DNA of 11,742 nt. Origin: an uncultured Azospirillum sp. (GTDB lineage Bacteria; Pseudomonadota; Alphaproteobacteria; Azospirillales; Azospirillaceae). Below, one piece after another: positions 6,747 to 11,742 of the stretch; position 1 is the first letter of the stretch, and the number at the start of each line of letters is the position of its first letter. The notes under the pieces were generated by a model. It was not told the DNA's origin and did no database searches. It worked only from the letters and a program-made list of their open reading frames with translations. Position numbers and translations under genes: made by a program. The stretch spans positions 1 to 11,742 of the forward strand of contig CALGOL010000126.1 in assembly GCA_937960755.1 (NCBI GenBank), given 5' to 3'.

Positions 6747-6780
6747 CCTATTGAAACGTCTGGCCTATTGAAACGTCTGG
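6747..6780. repeat. exact 17-bp tandem repeat between galU and ugd
   Basis: The unit cctattgaaacgtctgg occurs twice without a mismatch (6747-6763 and 6764-6780), filling most of the 50-bp galU-ugd spacer. On the minus strand the unit ends in AATAGG, and the copy nearer ugd supplies the AGG of the AGGAAAG ribosome site. The duplication therefore adds 17 bp to the galU-ugd spacing without changing the ribosome site itself. Confidence 0.9.
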
Positions 6781-6785
6781 CGAAA

Positions 6786-7655
6786 TCAGAGCAGCGCGCG
6801 CAAGGCTTCGCGCACCTGCGGCCCCATGTCGGGGCGCGACAGCGCGTGCGCGATGGTCGCTTCGATGAAGCCCACCTTGTCGCCGCAGTCGAAACGCTTG
6901 CCTTCGAAGCGCAGGCCGTGGAACGGCTGTTCGCCGATCAGCTTGGCCATGGCGTCGGTCAACTGAATTTCGCCGCCGGCCCCGCGCTGCTTGGCTTCCA
7001 GATGGTCGAAAACTTCCGGCTGCAGAATATAGCGGCCGATGATCGACAAGGTGCTGGGGGCGTCTTCCGGCTTGGGCTTTTCCACCAAGCCTTTCACTTC
7101 GGCCAAGCGGCCGTCGTCTTTGCCGACGTCGAGGATGCCGTAGCGCTTGGTGTGTTCGCGCGGCACGTCCACCACCGCGACGATGTTGCCGCCAACTTCT
7201 TCGTAAGCGTCCACCATCTGTTGCAGACACGGGCGGTCGGCGAGGATGAAATCGTCGGGCAGGATGATGGCGAAGGGCTCTTGCCCGATCACTTCGCGGG
7301 CGCACCAAACGGCGTGACCCAGGCCCAGCGGCACTTGCTGGCGGGTGTAGAAGCACTTGCCGGGCGCGATTTCGGTGGCGCGGACGTCGGCCAGCGCGCC
7401 AACGTTCTTGCGCTCCTCCAACGTGCGGTTCAGTTCGGTGTCGGCGTCAAAATGATCCTCAATGGCGCGCTTGGAGCGGCCGGTGACGAAGACGAAGTCT
7501 TCGATGCCGGCGGCGCGCGCTTCCTCGACTGCGTGCTGCAGCAAGGGCCGGTCCACCAGCGGCAGCATTTCTTTCGGAATGGCCTTGGTGGCGGGCAGGA
7601 AGCGGGTGCCGAGACCGGCGACGGGAAACACGACCTTGCGAACGGGAACGCGCAT
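6786..7655 (-). CDS. galU: UTP-glucose-1-phosphate uridylyltransferase
   Basis: GalU joins glucose-1-phosphate and UTP into UDP-glucose, releasing pyrophosphate. The 289-residue protein has the nucleotidyltransferase signature FPVAGLGTRFLPATKAIPKE at about 10-29, the metal-binding ILPDD (131-135), the sugar-phosphate VEKP (191-194), GEIQLTD (228-234) and a C-terminal FDCGDKVGF (255-263). The frame extends 22 codons further to a TTG, but homology begins at the ATG at 7655 (MRVPVRKVVFPVAG), which gives normal family length, so that start is used. Its ribosome site is weak. It is the first gene of galU-ugd-pgmG and would be driven from the 285-bp spacer shared with the divergent ychJ-like gene; I could not identify a convincing promoter on that strand. 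Together the three genes form a complete route to UDP-glucuronate. Confidence 0.96.
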   Translation of the reverse strand: MRVPVRKVVFPVAGLGTRFLPATKAIPKEMLPLVDRPLLQHAVEEARAAGIEDFVFVTGRSKRAIEDHFDADTELNRTLEERKNVGALADVRATEIAPGKCFYTRQQVPLGLGHAVWCAREVIGQEPFAIILPDDFILADRPCLQQMVDAYEEVGGNIVAVVDVPREHTKRYGILDVGKDDGRLAEVKGLVEKPKPEDAPSTLSIIGRYILQPEVFDHLEAKQRGAGGEIQLTDAMAKLIGEQPFHGLRFEGKRFDCGDKVGFIEATIAHALSRPDMGPQVREALRALL

Positions 7656-7866
7656 GGACAGCTCGCGGGTGCTAACCGGGGGAGGTCGAGGGAAGCGGAG
7701 CGCCGTCTTCTCCCCCGACAAGAGCGGCCCGCGTCAGCGGCTTTCTGCCACATGCCCGCGTATCAGGCAACATGACCAAGGCGGAACCGTGGCGAGAAGT
7801 TGAGACCGGACGCCGCACCCCCCCTTCCGGCCGGCGCCGGGGCCGGAGCCGGCGACCATGCGAAGA

Positions 7867-7895
7867 TTGACAAGCGGCCGCCGCCCGGCCATAGC
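7867..7895 (+). promoter_or_regulatory. possible promoter of the ychJ-ykgJ pair
   Basis: A perfect -35 TTGACA (7867-7872) is followed at 17 bp by a weak -10, CATAGC (7890-7895), which matches the consensus at only three positions. Transcription would start near 7902, about 40 nt before the GTG start. The spacing and the perfect -35 support it; the poor -10 keeps confidence low. Confidence 0.4.
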
Positions 7896-7940
7896 CTCGC
7901 CCAACCTGTCCACACTCGCATCAAATTCTCAGGAGACGTC

Positions 7941-8420
7941 GTGTCCACCGCTTGCCCCTGCGGCGCGCCCGCCGCATTCGCCGATTGTTGCGGCCCGATC
8001 ATCGACGGCGCCCCCGCCGCCACCGCCGAAGCGCTGATGCGCTCGCGCTACACCGCGTTCACCCTGGGGCGGATCGACCATCTCGACGCCACCCACGCGC
8101 CGGAAGTGCGCGAAGACTTCAACCACGAAGAAGCCGAACGCAACGCCCGCGCCGTGACCTGGACCGGGTTGGAGGTGATGCGGGCGGAAGAATTCCCCGA
8201 CGACACCGGAATCGTCGAATTCGCCGCCCGGTTCGAAACCGAAGGCCACACGCTGACCCACCGCGAACGCGCCCGCTTCCGCCGGGTCGACGGCCGCTGG
8301 ATGTATGTCGACGGCGACGTCAACTTTAAGCAACCGCCGCGCACGGTGGCGAAGATCGGCCGCAATGATCCATGCTCATGCGGATCGGGCAAAAAGTACA
8401 AAAAGTGCTGCGGCCAGTAA
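7941..8420 (+). CDS. ychJ: YchJ family protein with two SEC-C metal-binding motifs
   Basis: This 159-residue protein matches the YchJ (UPF0225) layout. An N-terminal SEC-C motif has C5, C7, C16 and C17 (CxC-N8-CC). A central NTF2-like domain opens with AEALMRSRYTAFTLGRIDHL, and a C-terminal SEC-C motif has C145, C147, C156 and C157 (NDPCSCGSGKKYKKCC), the same motif that ends SecA. SEC-C motifs bind zinc; the cellular role of YchJ is not established. The frame is open further upstream, but the GTG at 7941 directly follows AGGAGA (7931-7936), and the protein then starts at the first cysteine motif as in relatives. The next gene begins 25 nt after its stop and is also cysteine-rich, so the two probably form an operon. 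Confidence 0.9.
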   Translation: MSTACPCGAPAAFADCCGPIIDGAPAATAEALMRSRYTAFTLGRIDHLDATHAPEVREDFNHEEAERNARAVTWTGLEVMRAEEFPDDTGIVEFAARFETEGHTLTHRERARFRRVDGRWMYVDGDVNFKQPPRTVAKIGRNDPCSCGSGKKYKKCCGQ

Positions 8421-8445
8421 GCCCTAACCGTTTTGGATTCCGAGC

Positions 8446-9207
8446 GTGAGCGTCGAGCGGCGCTTCTCCTGCACCGCCTGCGGCGCTTGTTGCCGCGGGC
8501 AAACCCCGCTCACGCTGTCGGAAGCGCTGAAGTACGCCGACCTTTTCCCGATCGCCATGGTGTGGACGCCAGTGCGGCCGGGGGCGAAGAATCACGAACT
8601 GGCGCTAAAATTGGGGGCCGCCGTTCGGCTGGGCGGTAAAAAAGACGCCGGCGTCTTCATCGCCGCCACGGCGTATCTGCCGAAAAACCTGCCTTGCCCG
8701 GCATTGGACGACGACGGGCTGCTTTGCCGCATCCACGACGACAAACCGCTGCGCTGTCGCGCCATGCCGTTTTATCCCTATCGCGAAGAAGCGGATCAAA
8801 GCGACCTGCTGACGCCGCGGCCGGGATGGAAATGCGACGTGTCCGCCGCGGCCCCGGTGGTTTACCGCGACCGTAAAATCGTCGAATCGGCTGATTTTTT
8901 GGCGGAAAAAGCCGCGCTGGCGGCGCAAGCGGCGGCGGTGAAAGCCTACGCCAAGCACGTCTTGACCTACGTCCCTGGCGTGACCGAACAACTCGCCAAG
9001 GCGGCGGGCGGCAAGTTCGCCGGCCATGTGGTGATGAGTTGGTATCTATATTTATCGCGGCTAAGCAACGAAATCGCCGTTCCCTCCGCCCGCGCGCAGG
9101 TGGAGACGCTGACCCGGTTCATCACCCTGACCGAAGGCCGCGCCGATCTCGCCGAACACCACAAGAATTACCTGCGGTGGCGCGACGAGATGCGGCGGTT
9201 TTTATGA
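8446..9207 (+). CDS. YkgJ-family cysteine-cluster protein
   Basis: A 253-residue cytoplasmic protein of the YkgJ (CxxCxxCC, zinc- or iron-chelating) family. The first cluster is C9, C12, C15, C16 (FSCTACGACCRG). The second is C84, C94, C104 in the pattern CPALDDDGLLCRIHDDKPLRCRAMPF, typical of the family, and C130 follows. Some members are annotated as Fe-S-containing; no reaction is firmly known. The rest of the protein (about 140-253) is helical, with an alanine-rich stretch, and matches nothing I know. It starts with GTG and has only a weak ribosome site, which fits translational coupling with the ychJ-like gene 25 nt upstream. It converges on the chemoreceptor gene, with only 35 bp between the stops. 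Confidence 0.85.
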   Translation: MSVERRFSCTACGACCRGQTPLTLSEALKYADLFPIAMVWTPVRPGAKNHELALKLGAAVRLGGKKDAGVFIAATAYLPKNLPCPALDDDGLLCRIHDDKPLRCRAMPFYPYREEADQSDLLTPRPGWKCDVSAAAPVVYRDRKIVESADFLAEKAALAAQAAAVKAYAKHVLTYVPGVTEQLAKAAGGKFAGHVVMSWYLYLSRLSNEIAVPSARAQVETLTRFITLTEGRADLAEHHKNYLRWRDEMRRFL

Positions 9208-9210
9208 ACG

Positions 9211-9251
9211 GCCGCGGCGGTTAAGCGGCAAAGCCGCGGCGGTTAAGCGGC
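9211..9251. repeat. exact 19-bp direct repeat across the chemoreceptor stop codon
   Basis: The sequence gccgcggcggttaagcggc occurs at 9211-9229 and again at 9233-9251, separated by AAA (period 22 bp). The right copy holds the last alanine codons and TAA stop of the chemoreceptor gene on the minus strand; the left copy lies beyond the stop, in the 35-bp gap to the convergent ykgJ-like gene. The centre can fold as GCGGC-AAA-GCCGC and wider arms as GCCGCGG/CCGCGGC, so it could act as a weak bidirectional transcription barrier, but there is no T run on either side. Confidence 0.9.
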
Positions 9252-10943
9252 GTTACGGCTGGAGGCCCGCGACACGCCGAACAAGAAGCGCTCCACCTCC
9301 TGCTTCAGCCCTTCGGCCTGCGACGACAACTCGCCCGACGCCGCCAGCACCTGCTGGGCCGCCGCGCCGGTGACGGTGGCGGTTTCCCGCACTTCTTCGA
9401 TATTCGACGACACCTCGCGCGCGCCGGCGTACGCTTGCGTCACGTTCATGGCGATGTCGGTGGTGGCGGCGGTTTGCTGGCGCACCGCTTCCGCCATCGC
9501 CTCGGCGGCCTGATGCACTTCGGCGATGATGGCGCCGATGCCGGCGACGATGTCGGCGGCCTCGCGGGAAGCTTGCTGCACCGCGCCGATCTGCTCGGTC
9601 ACCTGTTCGGTGGCCTTGGCGGTCTGATTAGCGAGGTTTTTCACTTCCGACGCCACCACCGCAAAGCCCTTGCCGGCTTCGCCGGCCCGCGCCGCTTCGA
9701 TGGTCGCGTTAAGCGCCAGCAGGTTGGTTTGTTGAGCGATGTCGTTAATCAGACCGACCACCGCGTCGATGCGCCCCGCCGCTTCCGCCAACCCGCCGAC
9801 GATGGCGCCGGCGCGCTCCGCCTCCCGCACCGCTTTTTCCGCGGTGGAGGACGAAAGATCAATGTGGCGGGAGATTTCGCCGCTGGTGGCCGACAGTTCT
9901 TCCGCCGCCGCCGCCACGGTCTGCACGTTGCTCGACGCCTGATCGGCGGCGCTGGCGACGGCGACCGAACGCTGGCTGGTTTCGCTGGCCGCCCCGGTCA
10001 TGGAATGGGCGGTGGCGTGCAGTTGGGTGGAGGCCGCGGCCAAGGACTTCATCATGCCGCCCACCGAGTTGCGGAAGCCTTCGGTCAGGCGCTCCATCTC
10101 GCGGCGACGCTCCTCCTTGGCGGCTTCCTCCGCCAGATGGGCTTCACGCAAACGTCGGCGTTCGATGGCGTTGTCTTTGAACACTTGCACCGCTTCCGCC
10201 ATGGCGCCGATTTCGTCGCGATGGTCGCGGGACGGCACGTCCACCGTCAAATCGCCTTCCGCCAGCCGGCTCATCGCCCGCGTCATGCCGCCCAGCGGCC
10301 CGACCACGGCGCGACACACCGCGAGCGCGACGCCGACCCCCAACAGCAGCACCACGGCGGAGATGATCGACAAGCGCAGGGCGACGGCGTTGAAGGCCGC
10401 ATCGACGTCATCAAGATAAATCCCAGTGCCGATGATCCAGCCCCACGCCGGCAAGGTCTTGACGAAGCTGATCTTGCGCACCGGTTCCGCCGCGCCCGGC
10501 TTCGGCCAGAGATAATCGACGAAGCCCTGGCCAGCGTCCTTCGACACCTTGACCATCTCAATAAACAGACGCTTGCCCGCCGGATCGGCGGAGCCGGACA
10601 CGTCCTTGCCTTCAAGCTCCGGCTTGAAGGGGTGCATGACCATGCGCGGCCCTTGATCGACGATGAAAAAATATTCTTCTCCGTCGTAGCGCTGTCCGCG
10701 CAAAGCCGCCATCGCCGCCGCCTTGGCGGCGTCCGCCGTCATATCGCCCTTGCGGGACAACTCGACGTAATGACTGGCCGTGGTGTAGGCGACTTCCGCG
10801 AGATTGCGCGTCTTGGCGTAACGGTCGGCCATCATCTGCGAGCGCATGGCGGACAGGCTGACGGCGACGACGATTCCGACGCCCAGCAAAGCCACCGCGA
10901 CGATCATGTATATCTTTGTCTTGACGCTCACATTCGACAGCAT
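9243..10943 (-). CDS. methyl-accepting chemotaxis protein with periplasmic sCache sensor
   Basis: A 566-residue transmembrane chemoreceptor. Helix 1 spans about 11-32. A periplasmic single Cache (sCache_2-type) domain covers about 35-188, with YFFIVDQGPRMVMHP (91-105), LEGKD and the closing WGWIIGTGIYLDDVD. Helix 2 is at about 191-212, and a HAMP domain at about 213-265 contains the conserved proline P216 and DEIGAM. A coiled-coil signalling domain follows, with the hairpin tip DIAQQTNLLALNATIEAARAGEAGKGFAVV (about 401-430) that contacts CheA and CheW. Members of this sensor class detect small carboxylates such as acetate, pyruvate or lactate, but the ligand here is not readable. The C-terminus (SRNAA) lacks a CheR-binding pentapeptide. 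A strong GGAGG lies 9 nt before the ATG. No che genes are adjacent; it is flanked by an AT-rich upstream region. Confidence 0.95.
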   Translation of the reverse strand: MLSNVSVKTKIYMIVAVALLGVGIVVAVSLSAMRSQMMADRYAKTRNLAEVAYTTASHYVELSRKGDMTADAAKAAAMAALRGQRYDGEEYFFIVDQGPRMVMHPFKPELEGKDVSGSADPAGKRLFIEMVKVSKDAGQGFVDYLWPKPGAAEPVRKISFVKTLPAWGWIIGTGIYLDDVDAAFNAVALRLSIISAVVLLLGVGVALAVCRAVVGPLGGMTRAMSRLAEGDLTVDVPSRDHRDEIGAMAEAVQVFKDNAIERRRLREAHLAEEAAKEERRREMERLTEGFRNSVGGMMKSLAAASTQLHATAHSMTGAASETSQRSVAVASAADQASSNVQTVAAAAEELSATSGEISRHIDLSSSTAEKAVREAERAGAIVGGLAEAAGRIDAVVGLINDIAQQTNLLALNATIEAARAGEAGKGFAVVASEVKNLANQTAKATEQVTEQIGAVQQASREAADIVAGIGAIIAEVHQAAEAMAEAVRQQTAATTDIAMNVTQAYAGAREVSSNIEEVRETATVTGAAAQQVLAASGELSSQAEGLKQEVERFLFGVSRASSRNAA

Positions 10944-11005
10944 TTTTTCACCCCTCCCTTTGGTTCGGTAAATATAAATTTTAAATCTAATCTTATTTTT
11001 ATATT

Positions 11006-11043
11006 AGCATCAAAGTATATTTGTTGATTTTTTCTTTGATGCT
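11006..11043. promoter_or_regulatory. 10-bp inverted repeat, possible operator of the chemoreceptor gene
   Basis: AGCATCAAAG at 11006-11015 and its exact reverse complement CTTTGATGCT at 11034-11043 are separated by an 18-nt AT-rich loop. It lies about 60-100 bp upstream of the chemoreceptor start codon, where an operator or the 5' end of the mRNA would be expected. The minus strand lacks a T run right after it, so a terminator is less likely. Confidence 0.45.
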
Positions 11044-11148
11044 TGGTTGGCGTTTTTACAATGTAGCGCCGGAATTTAGCACTGTTGATTGTCCGTCCCG
11101 CCTGCGTCCCGTCATCAATACATGCAAATGACGCCTTGCCCCGGACTG

Positions 11149-11163
11149 TTGTCAATATGACAA
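11149..11163. promoter_or_regulatory. 15-bp palindrome TTGTCA-ATA-TGACAA
   Basis: Perfect 6-bp half sites with a 3-bp centre, about 205 bp upstream of the chemoreceptor gene. It looks like a dimeric regulator site, but the odd length excludes a standard FNR/FixK box (TTGAT-N4-ATCAA). The regulator cannot be named. Confidence 0.35.
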
Positions 11164-11233
11164 AGGGGCATATCCGGGCGCGGCGCGGCCGATGCTGCGG
11201 TGCAATAAGATTATGCTACTAACTTTCATATGG

Positions 11234-11249
11234 ATTTATAATTATAAAT
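11234..11249. repeat. perfect 16-bp AT palindrome
   Basis: ATTTATAATTATAAAT is its own reverse complement over all 16 bases, within the most AT-rich part of the region. AT-only palindromes arise by chance more easily in such DNA. It resembles Fur/PerR-type operators only loosely. Confidence 0.6.
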
Positions 11250-11307
11250 TTCCAGTGACGGCTATTTTATTATGCTACGTGAGGCGCAAAACGTCTGTTC
11301 GTGTGTA

Positions 11308-11333
11308 ATAATTATTAAATATAATTATTAAAT
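11308..11333. repeat. perfect 13-bp tandem repeat
   Basis: ATAATTATTAAAT occurs twice in direct succession (11308-11320 and 11321-11333) with no mismatch. A 12-bp perfect palindrome, TAATAATTATTA, overlaps the first copy. Replication slippage in AT-rich DNA or a paired protein-binding site would both explain it. Confidence 0.8.
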
Positions 11334-11541
11334 TAGAAATATCTATTCATAGCGGGCGGCTGATGCTCATCTGCGCTTGACCAAAGACAAGGACAAAGTG
11401 CCGCACAAAATCCTGCATCACGCTGCACTGCAAATTAACGCTGGAAGTCATTTTTTATGGATAAATCTACTAAATTTGTTGAATTTTTTATACAAATCGG
11501 TCGGCTGGAAAGAATAACGCCTCGTTTTCCGCCGCGAATCG

Positions 11542-11574
11542 AAAAAGGGGGCGCGCGACAGCCGCCCCCTTTTT
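11542..11574. terminator. strong bidirectional intrinsic terminator
   Basis: AAAAAGGGGGC (11542-11552) pairs with GCCCCCTTTTT (11564-11574), with one more G-C pair inside and a loop of about nine bases. The T tract is present on both strands, so it can stop transcription in either direction. It lies 35 bp beyond the stop of the partial gene at the right edge, whose transcription it most likely ends. Confidence 0.9.
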
Positions 11575-11608
11575 ACCTGTTCGAACTCGCCCACGCTGCG
11601 CTGCGGCG

Positions 11609-11742
11609 TTAACCCTGCACCGCGCCGCCAACCGGATGACGCGCCTGCGGCGCCCGGAAGTTCAGTTGCGGCGCCATCAGCAAGCCGATCACCATCGGGA
11701 CCAAGAACGTCAGCGCCGCCAGCGGCGCCCGCGGCAGCAGCG
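11609..11742 (-). CDS. C-terminal part of a membrane protein gene entering from the right
   Basis: On the minus strand the last 43 codons and TAA stop (11611-11609) of a gene are visible. They encode one hydrophobic segment (LAALTFLVPMVIGLLMAPQL) followed by a short polar tail rich in R, P and G (ending VGGAVQG). It is likely the last helix of a multi-pass membrane protein or transporter, but the fragment is too short to assign a family. High-GC codon use matches the rest of the window, and the terminator just downstream supports a real gene end. Confidence 0.6.
   Translation of the reverse strand, partial: LLPRAPLAALTFLVPMVIGLLMAPQLNFRAPQARHPVGGAVQG

Larger units (their letters stand above)
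10944..11541. other. AT-rich intergenic region upstream of the chemoreceptor gene
   Basis: About 600 bp with no recognised gene. It is markedly AT-rich against the GC-rich surroundings, most strongly at 10970-11040, 11208-11255 and 11300-11350, with a more GC-balanced patch at 11350-11450. It must contain the promoter of the chemoreceptor gene, but no convincing sigma-70, sigma-28 or sigma-54 site was identified. It holds several palindromes and a tandem repeat, listed separately. The low GC and absence of conserved coding suggest transferred DNA or a decayed gene or prophage remnant, as inference only. Confidence 0.7.

Noticed and set aside
7656..7940. CRISPR, tRNA or riboswitch in the galU-ychJ spacer
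   Set aside because: No repeated units with regular spacing, no cloverleaf and no recognisable aptamer; only GC-rich CCGG-type palindromes.
9435..11027. 530-codon plus-strand frame opposite the chemoreceptor
   Set aside because: Same antisense effect; histidine-, arginine- and glycine-rich with no domain, while the minus strand is a clear chemoreceptor.
10928..11155. 75-codon minus-strand frame overlapping the start of the chemoreceptor gene
   Set aside because: It begins with TTG, has no ribosome site, crosses the AT-rich region with lysine- and isoleucine-rich sequence of no recognisable family, and covers the chemoreceptor's own ribosome site. Probably a chance frame.
11234..11249. Fur or PerR operator
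   Set aside because: The palindrome is even-length and AT-only, nearly 300 bp from the nearest start codon, and does not follow the 7-1-7 pattern.
11450..11465. Possible DnaA box (TTATCCATA on the minus strand) suggesting an origin
   Set aside because: A single imperfect match in AT-rich DNA, with no cluster and no replication genes.

Overview
The window is high-GC bacterial chromosome, most likely from an alphaproteobacterium of the Rhodospirillales type. This rests on the alphaproteobacterial style of the S13, S11, RpoA and L17 proteins, a PgmG-type phosphohexomutase, and the DGUO-like high-GC codon use throughout; the genus cannot be fixed from sequence alone. Most of the content is ordinary core metabolism and information processing. 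I found no convincing undescribed multi-gene system. The unusual signals are in non-coding structure: repeats, palindromes and short duplications at gene ends.

Left edge to 1.0 kb: the 5' tip of a minus-strand gene (1-21), a 76-residue two-helix membrane protein on the plus strand (157-387), and a convergent YqaA/DedA-type membrane protein (409-1011, minus). From 1.0 to 3.9 kb lies the ribosomal alpha operon on the minus strand, in the order rpsM, rpsK, rpoA, rplQ. It has its own strong sigma-70-like promoter at 3862-3889, a leader of about 150 nt, and an intrinsic terminator at 1021-1056. An 83-bp palindromic intergenic repeat lies between rpoA and rplQ. The usual upstream genes secY and adk are absent.

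From 3.9 to 7.7 kb is a three-gene nucleotide-sugar cluster on the minus strand, in the order galU, ugd, pgmG. Together they run glucose-6-phosphate to glucose-1-phosphate (PgmG), to UDP-glucose (GalU), to UDP-glucuronate (Ugd), feeding exopolysaccharide or lipopolysaccharide synthesis. PgmG may also supply mannose-1-phosphate. Short tandem duplications sit at both internal junctions of this cluster.

From 7.9 to 9.2 kb are two plus-strand cysteine-rich genes, a YchJ-like protein with two SEC-C motifs and a YkgJ-family protein with eight cysteines, likely co-transcribed. Convergent to them is a large membrane chemoreceptor with an sCache sensor (9243-10943, minus). Its upstream region (10944-11541) is a strikingly AT-rich gene-poor stretch with several perfect palindromes and a tandem repeat. 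The window closes with a strong bidirectional terminator and the C-terminal end of an unidentified membrane protein gene entering from the right.
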